Assembly: GCA_029339195.1 (NCBI GenBank)
Contig: JAPTJF010000039.1
Location: 170,100-234,099, forward strand
Source of the DNA: Micractinium sp. NFX-FRZ
Taxonomy: Eukaryota; Chlorophyta; Trebouxiophyceae; Chlorellales; Chlorellaceae
Reading direction: 5' to 3'
Length of the DNA stretch: 64,000 nucleotides
Positions 11,326-20,791 of the stretch are shown in pieces. Under the pieces are notes generated by a model. The model saw nothing but the letters and a program-made list of their open reading frames with translations. It was not told the DNA's origin and made no database searches. How positions within the stretch are numbered: the stretch's first letter is position 1; every line of letters begins with the position of its first letter. The translations under genes and the position numbers were made by a program.

Positions 11326-14300
11326 ATGGCGGGGCGCGTGTACCTTGAGATTGCCTATGTGGCGCCACGCGCGGTGCTCTGGCTGGCGCTCTTTGCGTGG
11401 GCGCTGTTTGACGGCATCCGCCACCGCGCCGTGCGCAGTAGAGGGTGCGCTGGCGGGTGGGCGGGCGGGCGGCAAGTGGGTGCTGGCGTGCACAGCAAGT
11501 GGGGGGCTGCTTGCGTCCTGCTGTGCTTCGGGTTACGCGTTGGGCCTGCACTTTGGCTTCGAGGCGCTGCGCGCGGGCCACGTTGCGCGCTGCTTGCCTC
11601 GCTTTGCGGCACCGCGCAACCCTCCCCCTCCCCCCCCGCCCCCTCCCGGACCCTCACTCCCCACTGCAGCTTCCAGCTGTACTGGGCGCTGGTGGGCAGC
11701 GCTGCCCTGTTTGTGCTGCAAGAGGTGGTGCTGGTGATCCTGGTGTTGGAGAGCAGGGGGCAGCAGAAGGGGGTGGACAGGGCCACCCTGGGGGCCTACA
11801 TCTTCTTTGCTGACCTGGCAACGTCCTACTGGTTTGGCATCCTCCTCACCGTGGCCGCGGGTTACTGGTGAGCCCTGCACTGCTATCGTTGCGGGTGCAC
11901 GGTCTGACTGGAGGCAAAGCTCGTGGGCGGGTGCTTGGGAAGCGGGGGAAAGCTGCTGTCTACTGTCTGACAGCGGGCAGCGCGCGCTGGAGGAGGCTTG
12001 GGCAGCGGGGATCAGGTGTGCGTCTGTGCTCACCTGGCGGCTGGACGGCGGCGGGGTGTTGCTGCTGTGAGGGTGTAATGCCGTGGCTTTCGAGGCTGTC
12101 TGGGACGTGCAGCACAGCCCTCATGCTCACACCTCGCCCAACCCTTCCCTCTCTGGCTCACCCCGGTGCCCCCCGTGTGCCTCACCGCCGCAGCATCTCC
12201 CGCACCTCGCTGGGCCCCCACAAGCCCGTGGTGGTCGCCATCCCCGTGGTCTACTTTGTGACCGCGCTGGTGGTGGACTATGTGCTGTACTGGATCCGGG
12301 GCTTTGACGCCTTCACCGACCAGGTGGGCGTTTGTTTGCACAAGCATGGTTGGGGGTGCGAGTGGGGGGCAGTGGAGCCAGGGTGGCAGCCCCCCCGAGC
12401 TGTTTGTGCTGACTTGCAGAGCCCTCCTTGTACTTCCCGTGCCAGGCCACACCTACTTCATGGGGTTGCAAACTGCCTGTGGGGCTGTGTGCACCCAAGG
12501 GTGTTCAAAGGGTGCGTGGCTGGCTCCCCCTCCTCCCCCTCCATCCACATCCACCCACGCAGACCACATACTACGCCGAGGTGCCCGAGGACGCGGCCGC
12601 CAAGGTCGGCGGCACCACCGGCTTTGTGTACCTCATCTGCCTGCTGGCCAACACCATGGCCATGCTGCTCGCCTGGTTCTTCATCTTTGTGAGTGCAGGG
12701 GGGTGGGCAGGCGAGGGGGATGTGGGCAAGGGTGGGGGAGTTGGGGGAAGGAGACGGACATGTGGAGCAGGGCTGCCTTAAGGCTGCTGTCACAGCTCGT
12801 ATTCTTGTTCTTATTATTTTTTGAATCTGACTCTTATAATTACAGGACACGATCCAGAAGGAGAAGGATATCCTGGAGCAGGGGTACCCTGACGTGTCTG
12901 CGGTGGGCCCCGGCGGCGTCAGTGCTGCTGCGCCTGGCACTACCGCCCCCTTTGGCTCCCGCGAGCTGCCTGTCTCCTCTGGCGGTGCCGCCGGCACGGG
13001 GGAGGGCACGGTGGGCGGGCAGGCCGTGCTGCTGGAGGACGGCGGCAACATGAGTCATATGTATGTCGATGTTGTGGGTGAGTGCGGGTGCTGCAGATGA
13101 GTGGGGCAGGGGTGGAACAGGTGGGGAGGGGGGCGCGTGAACAAGGGGTGTGCTCCTTGAGGGCTGCGGCAGTGCGGGCATGTGTATGTCGACGTCGTGG
13201 GTGCAGCAGAGGAGTGGGGCGAGGCGTAACAGGTGGGGAGTGGGGGGCGTGAACAAGGGGTGTGGAAGGCGGCAGCAACCCAACAGGCACCTGTACGTAT
13301 GTGGGCGTCGTAGTGTGGGTGGGTGGTGATGTGGCGGTGGCGGGCCGCAATCCCAGCACGCCTGGGTGCGCCCCTACACCCTTCCAGGACACAACCGATT
13401 GCGTGCTAACATTCACTCCTCTCCTTCCAGGCCCGCTTTCAAGCAGAGGCCGTCCTGGACGCTCCCAGCACCTTTTGACACCTTGAAGGACCAGCCTGCT
13501 GCAGCCTGCTGCTCAAGTGCACCAGTGCCTTGCCCTCATGCCTCTCTCCTGGCCTTTCTGCCGCCTGCCCCCTGCCCCCGCCTGGCGCCCGCAGAGGCCG
13601 ACCTGGACGCCCCCAAGACCTTCCAGGACAAGGTGGACGACCGCGAGAAGCTGCGCCTCGTCCGCCGCTTCTTCTACGGCGTGTGCACCTACCGTGAGCA
13701 GCGATGGCTGCGCCAGCCCACCCTGACTGTGCCCGCATGCCCGCGTGCCGCCCGGCCTGCATGCTTGCCTGCCTGGTCTTACTCGGAGGCGCCTCTGGGA
13801 AGGACAGTGTGGAAGTGGCATTGCACAGGGTGGTGCGCGCCCTTCCTGCGGCCTGTCAGGTGGGCAAGCAGGCAGGTACTGGACACGCTGAGTGCGCCCT
13901 CCCCCGCCGACCTAAAACTTGACGCCATACTGCGATTCCCCGTTGCCCCCATCCCCTGCCCCCCACCCTGCCCTTTCAGTCATCGCCACCATCGCCGTCA
14001 TCTTCCTGCCGCTCTTCGTGCCCAGCGTGGTGGACCGAACCATCCTCATCCTGCAGGTGGGGCGGGTGGATAGAGGGAGAGGGGGAGGGCAGGCGGGGGC
14101 AGGGGAGAGCAGCCGGCAGGCAACTGGGTAGAGGAGGGGAGACGGGGGGAGCCGGCAGGCAAGTGAGCAAGTATGCAAGCGGGAAGGCAGGCAGGCTGGC
14201 TGGCTGGTGGTGGGACGACCCTGGCCAGCTAGTCAGCAGGCAGGCAGGGCAGGTCTGCCGAGTGCCCGCCGGCTGTGCCCCTCGCTCTCGCCGCCCCTCC

Positions 14301-15464
14301 TGCCACCACATGTGCGTTGGGCACATCCCGACCTACCCCCTGCACTTCCGTCCGTCATCCGCCCTTGAACCCAACCTGACCTCTGCCTTCCTGCCCCGTA
14401 CCGCTCGTGCCCCCCGCCCCCGTCCCCAAACCTGGCCTCTGGCCCCTGGCCCCTGCCCTGCCCCCCTTCCACCCCATCCTACCGCTGCAGAACCTGGTTC
14501 TGTGGGGCTTCCTGGGCATGCTGCTGTGGACCTTCCGCATGCGCCAGGGCAGCCCGTACCTGCTCATGGACGAGGATGCGCCAGAGACGGGTGGGCGGGC
14601 GGGAGGGTTGGAGTCTGGGCGGTTGCACGGTAGTGGGGCAAAAGGTGACAGCTCCAGTTCGCCAGGGCAGTCCTGCCTGCTCGTGGTCGAAAGGACGCGC
14701 TAGAGGCGGGTGGGCGGGACGGGGTGGGGGGTGGGGGTGAGGGAGGGTGCACGGTGGTGGGACGGCGGGGAAAGCACCGCTAGATGGTGCGCCAGGGCAG
14801 GCCCTGCCTGCCTCGTGGTCGAAAGGACGCGCGGGGCGAGACAGGCGGGCATCTCATGGCCTGCCTCTGCCTTCCTCTCAAATGACATCTGACCTGTCAA
14901 GGCCTGGGACCTGAGTGCCGCCCGCCGCTCCCGCCGCTCGTGACCAAAGTGCTCCCCACTCTGCCCCCCCGGGCTGTCTTGTGCACGTGCCTGCGGGAAG
15001 CAGGCGGCCCGGTGCATGCCCCCACCGCCGTCATCTCTTTTGAGACCTACACGGGGCAACAGGAAGGAAGGAGGAAGGAAGGATGACATAGCTTTGCTGC
15101 CTCACCAACACGCCCTTGCGATATGTGCCTTACCTCCCTGTGGCAAGCAGGCGGGCTGGTCGATGCACCCACCACAGAGCTGGGCGTCATGGGGCACAAT
15201 GATGACGATGACGATGAGGAGGGGGGCAGGAGGAGGTTTGGGGCGGCCCCTGGCGGCGCCCGCTTCACCCTGGGAGACGAGGACGAGCACAGCCCCCGCC
15301 CTGGAGGCGGCTCTGGCGGCATGGCTGGCAGCAGCGGCGGCGTGGCGGGCCGGCGGCAGCAGCCGCGCGTCAATGTGGACGATGCGGCGCAGCAGGCGGG
15401 GGTGGTGGTAGAGCCGCTGCCCACCCCGGTGACCCCCGCACCCATGACGCTCCCGGGGCGGTGA
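11326..15464 (+). CDS. Seven-transmembrane protein (GOST/GPR107-like fold possible)
   Basis: Nine exons: 11326-11444, 11670-11867, 12194-12323, 12563-12688, 12846-13077, 13595-13693, 13980-14056, 14491-14590 and 15178-15464; about 455 aa. An alternative last acceptor (exon start 15151) is in frame and adds nine residues. Seven hydrophobic segments are seen, for example VAPRAVLWLALFAWALF, ALFVLQEVVLVILVL, YIFFADLATSYWFGILLTVA, VVVAIPVVYFVTALVVDYVL, FVYLICLLANTMAMLLAWFF, ATIAVIFLPLFVPSVV and LVLWGFLGMLLWTF. A long Gly/Ala/Ser-rich loop sits between segments 5 and 6. The tail has an acidic run (DDDDDEE) and is otherwise disordered. There is no signal peptide or lumenal N-terminal domain, so membership in the GPR107/TMEM87 group is only a guess. 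Introns 5 and 8 contain copies of flanking exon edges. Confidence 0.8.
13060..13625 (+). repeat. Decayed copies of exon 5 tail and exon 6 head inside intron 5
   Basis: The exon 5 end ATGTATGTCGATGTTGTGG recurs as TGTGTATGTCGACGTCGTGG near 13180-13202. It is followed by a second copy of the first intron bases (AACAGGTGGGGAG...GTGAACAAGGGGTGTG). The exon 6 start GCAGAGGCCGACCTGGACGC recurs as GCAGAGGCCGTCCTGGACGC at 13443-13462, 148 bp upstream of the inferred acceptor. Confidence 0.85.
14541..14840 (+). repeat. Three tandem copies of exon 8 tail plus donor
   Basis: The coding block GCGCCAGGGCAGCCC...GATGCGCCAGAGACGG|GTGGGCGGG is followed in the intron by two degenerate copies, at about 14656-14712 and 14788-14840. 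The first copy keeps a donor-like GCTAGAGGCGG|GTGGGCGGG; the second has lost it. The period is about 120-130 bp. Confidence 0.88.
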
Positions 15465-16201
15465 GCAGTGGGACCCTCAAGTGATCTGGGCTGGCCACAG
15501 GCCTGGCTGGGTCTGGACGATAATTGAAGGGCTGCCGGCATAACGCCTGCACCAGTGTGCCAGCGCCCACGGTGTGCGCCCGCAGTTGATGGCGCATGCC
15601 GGCAGCTCTCCCTCCCTCACCCATCTAGCCAGCCCATCTGATCCACAACCGCTTCCCGCCTCCCTCTGTTGCTGAGCCTCCTCCACCTGCTTGCTCTCGT
15701 GCCTGCTGGCTGAACCGGGCTGACCCTTCCGCACGCATGAAGCCCGCTGTGTGCCCTTGTTGCTCCTCCCCACATGTGACTCCCTGAGCCTCTGCCTCTG
15801 GCTGCTACTGCGCCTGACCAGACCTTTGCCTCCCCGGGCCCAGCTGTAACCTGTGTCATAACCAGCTGCCAGCAGAGTTGGAGAGCCACCGGGCCTGTGT
15901 TAAGTGGGCACACTGAGATGCGAGCGCAAAGCATCGCAGGACGGGGTTCGAGCAGCTTACCCAAGGCATGCTCTACAGGCAGACGGGCAGGCATTGCGAC
16001 AGGAGGACCGAAAAACACTGGGCAGGGCCCCTGTTAGTGTGAGATTGGTGCGTTGGTGAATCAGGTGATCATCACATCAGGGGCGGGGGGATGCATACCG
16101 GCCGCCCCTGTCAGTGCGGTTAGCTGTCATGTGTTGTCAAGTCATGGTGGGGTGCCGAGTACCATCCGGAAAGAGGTTAGCCGAGCACACGCCCAGGCCC
16201 A
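15465..16201. other. Convergent 3' region between the seven-TM gene and EED
   Basis: No exon was recognised. It holds the 3' UTR of the plus-strand gene, with a TGTAA at 15845-15849, and then the 3' UTR of EED on the other strand, for which no TGTAA was found. Confidence 0.5.
15845..15849 (+). terminator. Candidate TGTAA poly(A) signal of the seven-TM gene
   Basis: TGTAA lies 380 bp after the stop codon, in the sense orientation, in a non-coding stretch. Confidence 0.5.
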
Positions 16202-19200
16202 TCACCCCTCCTCCTCATCCTCCTCCTCCTCTTCCTCCCCGCCTAGCGCGCTGCTGTCAAGCTGCTGCTGCTGCGAGGCTGCGCCCGGCTGGCAGCGGTC
16301 GTAGCGCGTGAGGCTGCCGTCCTCGTGGCACGCCACAATGATAGAACCGTTGTAGGACACAGCCGTCTGCCGCACCAGCGGGGCACGCTCTCCCTTGGAG
16401 AGGGAGCGGCGGGGGCGGAGGCGCGCCTTGGGGGTGGGCTGCACAGCCGAGGGTTGAGAGTGAGAGTGGAGGGAAGGGGTGAGTGACAGGGAGTGGGCAG
16501 AGTGGGTGGGTGGGTGGGTTGTAGCTGGGATGGAGCGCATGGCAGGTGGAGGCAGGGAGGACAGGGAGGGATGAGAACAGGAGGGGGTTGACTGGCAAGC
16601 GAGGTAAGAAGGGCGCAGGCAGGCGGGAGACCTTGATACCACAAGAGGGGGGAGAGCAGGCAGGTGTGCGGCCCTGCCATTCCCCTCCCTGCCGCGCCTC
16701 TACCCACGCAGAACCTCCCCGGCCCGGTGTGCTCTCCTGCCAAGCGCGAGCGCTGTGCACCAGCCCCCTGCTCTTGCCCCTCATCACCCCAACTGTTGTC
16801 ACTAACCGCATCATATGCCGTACATGACTGATCCTAGCCTCACCTGCTGCGCGTGCGGGCTGTACACCAGCACCTTGCCGGTGTTGGTGCCAATGGCCAG
16901 CGTGGTGCACCAGTAGTCCATGGCAAAGCGCAGCCACCACACCTGGGCGCAGTCCTCCAGCTGCAGCTCCTGCTCACGGGGGGACAGCCAGGCACTTTAT
17001 GATGAGGGCCTCTTGTACGTCTCAACGTCGGGTTGGTGCACAGGGCCGGCGCAGTCCTTCAGCTGCACCTCTGCTTGCAAGAGAGGAAAGGCAAGCGTTT
17101 CACCAGATGCCTTGCTCTGTGGCTCGCCCTCGCATGCATACACCCATCCATCCACCAAACATTGCCCAGGTGTCTCCCGCCTGCGTCAGCTCCACCTCGC
17201 ATTCATACACCCACCCATCGGCACAGCCCAGGTGTCTCCTGCCTGCATCAGCTTGACCTGGCCTTCCATACACCCACCCACTGGCACAGCCCAGGTGTCT
17301 TTTCTTGTATTCTTTTTAGGGGGGAAGGCTACCAGACGTCCCACCTGCATCAGCTCGACGTCGCCATCCTTGGCGTGCTGCTGCGTGGAGCGGTCGGGGC
17401 GCCACACTGCGATGCGGTTGTCCACCGACTTGCTGAGCACGTAGTCGCCCAGCCAGCGCACGCAGTCCACGTAGTTCCAGTGCACGCGCTGCAGGGGCGC
17501 AGCAGCGCGGATGTCAAGTGACCTCAGAGTTGATATTCTGTTGCACAACGGGCATGGCGGTTAGGCCGGTGGGAATTGGCGGTGGGGAAGGCACCCCCTC
17601 ACGCACCCCGCTCACCCCTCATGGCAAAAGCAGCCGTGGTCCCACTCTTAAACAGCTAACCCGGCCCTTGCATCTCAGTCGAGCCGGCTGGCATGATGAG
17701 GTGGCAGGTGGGGAAGGCAACGCCACGCACCTGCACAACTTTACTGTCACTTCAGCACGAGCTGTGAAAGCACCAGGCCTCACCTCGGTTGAGAAGGCTG
17801 GCATGGTGACGTGGGCGGTGGGGAAGACGCGGGGGCCGGGGCGGTACGCATCGCTGGCGTCTAGCGTGTGCTGGTGCTCCGCTAGCGACCACATCTTGAT
17901 GTGGTTGTCCATGCCGGCTGCAGGGAGGGGCCAGGTGAGCAGGATGAGTTGAAAAGCAGGACCTCTTTAAATGTGGCAGTCCATCTGGCTGTAGAGAGGG
18001 CGGGACTGGGGAGGTGGGGAGGGAATCACACAACTGTGGCCGATCCCTGGTTTCTCATGTGGTGCAGGGCAGGTGGGGGGTTCAATTTACTGCGTCTGCC
18101 CACCTCAGTACCACCGGCGCTCAGGCTTCCAGGTCAGCACGGCCACGCCGCTCCTGCCCCCACGCTGCCCCCCATGCTGCACCCCTCCTGACCCTGCCCC
18201 TCAGCCTGCACTTGCCCACCAAACACAGGCAAGCATGTGCCTCTTTTCCCCAGCCACGCCGCCCCCCCCCTCACCCGACAGCAGCAGGTCCTCCTCCCCG
18301 GGCTTCCAGCTCAGCGTCAGCACCTCGTTGCGGTGCCCCCCATCCCCCTGGAACACCAGCACGCAGCACCTGCAGGCACACACGCGTGTGTATTGAGGGC
18401 AGCAAGTCAGCGCAGCAGGGTGCACGGGTGGCAAACACAGGGCAGCATGCCAGCAGGCAGGATGCACTGAAGGCAACAAGTTGGTGCCACAACAACCCCC
18501 CCGGCACACCAGCGCGCAGCAGTGTGCATGTTGTGGCTGAGCCTGATGCGGCACTGCCCACGCTTCAACACAAATGAGGGCTGCTCAGCCTCCCCATGCC
18601 ACCCAGCCACGCCTGCCCACATCTCTCTGTATGGGCCCCGAGCACACCTTGTTCCCCACCCTTTCTTCCCACCCAACCACATCCCACGCTGCCCTCCCTA
18701 GCCACGCGCCCCTGCTTCAACACCTCACCCCGCCCTCCCCTCCCCGGCCACCCCACTCCCGCCCACCGCGTGTGCAGGTTCCACAGCCGCAGGCTCTGGT
18801 CCCGGCTGGCCGTCGCCACCAGCTGCGGCCGCGTGGGGTGCACTGCAATGTCGTTGATTGCCAGCCCGTGCCCCTCAAAGCACGTCTCCAGCACCCCCGT
18901 CAGAGGGTTGACCACCGCCAGCAGCGCATTCTTGCCGGCCAGCAGCAGCAAGGGGGCGCCGCTGGCTATGTCCACCGACCAGGCACAGGCATAAAACTCC
19001 TCTGAGGCCTGCGAAACAGGGAGCACACACGGTTGGAGAGGGGAACACAGGGGGTATGCTTTACGTGGTTGCAAGTGCTAGGCATGCCAGGCACAAGCCG
19101 CTTTGCAGGGCTACGTGCTGGGGCAAAAAGGAATGGGAGTGCAGATTGAATCAGATTGGCCAGAGGTTAGGCAGGTGGACAAAGCATCACTCCTCGGTTG

Positions 19201-20100
19201 GGGGCATTGCTGGGCAGGGAGAGCGGCAGCCTCTGGTGCAGCGGGGCGGCGGAGGGCGGCAGCAGGGTGCAGACGGCAGCACCTGCCAGCACGGCAGCAG
19301 CCAAACACAGCTTCGTGCAGTCCCGCCATCCACCCGCCAGCTGCAGCTGGCGGCAGTCAGCAATCAGTACACATCCAACCACAGCATTCACAGCATCCAC
19401 AGCAGCGCTCACGTCAGCGTCGCAGTAGACCTGCAGCACTTCGAGCTCCCCGCTGGGCTGGCACTGGTACACTGTGGCCTGCGGGAGCGGTGCAGGCGGG
19501 CAAAGGCGAGGTCAGAACAAGGCAGGGAAGAGCAGGCAGGGCGGGGCAGAGGGCGGGCCCGGCAGCTCCCAGCAGGCCAGCGTGACGTGGGGGTTGAGAG
19601 GCGACGAGGGGGGTCACGCTGGCAGGCCGATATATTGCTGTGCTGCTCCTGCTTCGAAGAGGGGCACCAAGCCAGCCGCAAACACGTCCCAAACCTCTAG
19701 CTACCAAGCAGCCTTCCAGCCTGCTGCTCTCTGCTGCTTGTATAGCTGCACATGCTGTCCACGCTGCCCGCTGCCCCCCACCACAGCCACCCCCTGGCTG
19801 CCCTGTGTTGCCCTCTGCACACACCCGGTGGCCGCCGACAGTTGCAAGCACATTGTCCAGCTGGGGTGAGGCGTGGTTGAAGACGCCGCAGTAGATGGGC
19901 TGCCGGTGGCCCTCAGTCAACCTGGTCGGCAGCAAGTATGTGAGGCGTGCAGGCGTGAGCTAGGGCTACGCAAGCAGGCAGCAGGCAGCAGCAGGCAGCA
20001 GGCGGCGGCGGCAGCTACCACCTCTGGCAGGCCCCGGGGCTCACCACGCAGTTTCTTTGTATGTCCATGACTGCTGCTGCAGCGCTGGGCTGCTGCCCAT
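16202..20100 (-). CDS. EED: Polycomb WD40 protein EED/ESC/FIE (PRC2 subunit)
   Basis: Nine exons on the minus strand: 20100-20045, 19921-19825, 19478-19413, 19008-18767, 18369-18275, 17917-17784, 17488-17345, 16969-16844, 16438-16202; 398 aa. EED-specific blocks line up along the protein: [59 protein letters not shown] with [73 protein letters not shown] and a last blade ending LTRYDRC. EED is the propeller of Polycomb repressive complex 2; it stimulates the methyltransferase and reads H3K27me3. Unlike animal EED there is only a very short N-terminal leader ([19 protein letters not shown]), and the tail is Gln- and Glu-rich. The ATG was chosen because its frame gives phase 2 at the first donor, as exon 2 needs. 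EZH and SUZ12 partners are not in this window. Confidence 0.93.
17045..17350 (-). repeat. Decayed copies of EED exon 7 tail and exon 8 head in intron 7
   Basis: On the plus strand the exon 7 end with its donor reads CCCACCTGCATCAGCTCGAC. It recurs as TCCTGCCTGCATCAGCTTGAC near 17236 and as TCCCGCCTGCGTCAGCTCCAC near 17174, within a repeat of about 62 bp that also contains CACCCACCCA and CAGCCCAGGTGTCT. The exon 8 head (CGCAGTCCTCCAGCTGCAG) recurs as CGCAGTCCTTCAGCTGCAC at about 17050. Confidence 0.85.
17550..17800 (-). repeat. Decayed copies of EED exon 6 tail in intron 6
   Basis: The plus-strand exon 6 end (GGCTGGCATGGTGACGTGGGCGGTGGGGAAG in sense of the window, 17800-17825) has two degenerate relatives in the intron. 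GGCTGGCATGATGAGGTGGCAGGTGGGGAAG starts near 17689, and a weaker GGCATGGCGG...GGCGGTGGGGAAGG lies at about 17552-17592. Confidence 0.8.
18495..18530 (-). repeat. Decayed copy of EED exon 5 head in intron 4
   Basis: The plus-strand sequence at the exon 5 acceptor is GAACACCAGCACGCAGCAC|CT. A copy GGCACACCAGCGCGCAGCAG, without the AG acceptor, lies about 155 bp away inside the intron. Confidence 0.75.
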
Positions 20101-20791
20101 CACTCGGGCCTTGATCACAGGCAGGCTTCAAGTGGAACAGCAGTGTCAGGGGGCCCAGCGAAGGCAAGCACACGCTCTCAGAATTTGCTGCACGAGCACC
20201 CCAATCCACCGGACCCACTCATCGCTGGGCGTAAGCGAGAATTGTCTCTCTGGCAAGAGGCGCATGGCGTGCCTACGTGGCTGACTTTGTGGTCAGCGTC
20301 GATCTAGGCATCTGACGGCCATCCTCAACAGCAGAAACAACAGTGCTCGTGGCTGCCCCCTGAAGCAGCTCTACCGCACCCCAATCAGTCCAACTGTTCA
20401 GGTTTCGGGCGGCCGCCCGCCGCCGCCTCCCTGCCCTGACCCACTAGCGGCACATGGACGCCTAGCGAGCCTTCATGCTTTTGCGACAGGCCAGGGCGAC
20501 ACCCCTGCCCGCCTTCCGGTGCTGCCGCCTGCCCTCTAGTGTTGCGCCCACCAGGCAAGCCACTGCTTTGCAGAGCTGTCGAGCAATGCAACCCATGACC
20601 CTGTGTTGCCTGCAGCACTCACCATTCTGGCCGGGCACTCCGACACACCCATGACCTGGCAGCCTTCCCTCTGCTTCCCTGGACCTGTCTGCAGGCTTCG
20701 TGCTCCCTTACATCTTGCCCAGACCCTCGGGCAGTTGCCACAGAGGCGGCCCCGCCTACATTGCACCGCAGTAGCAGAGCCGCCGGTCAAG
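20101..20791. promoter_or_regulatory. Divergent region between EED and the GH36 gene
   Basis: The two start codons face away from each other across about 690 bp, so the region probably contains both promoters. The frame of the GH36 gene is open back to about 20603 but shows no similarity there; I treat it as 5' UTR. Confidence 0.4.

Noticed and set aside
12897..13060. Separate gene from the Gly/Ala-rich stretch of the seven-TM gene
   Set aside because: It is in frame with the flanking exons and explained as a cytoplasmic or lumenal loop of the same protein.
15900..16010. tRNA-like stretch with GGTTCGAG
   Set aside because: There is no matching A box, acceptor stem or anticodon arm, and the T-arm does not pair.
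20603..20791. N-terminal extension of the GH36 protein
   Set aside because: The frame is open, but the sequence shows no similarity and no clear transit peptide, and family members start close to the MEQL/MGGG region.
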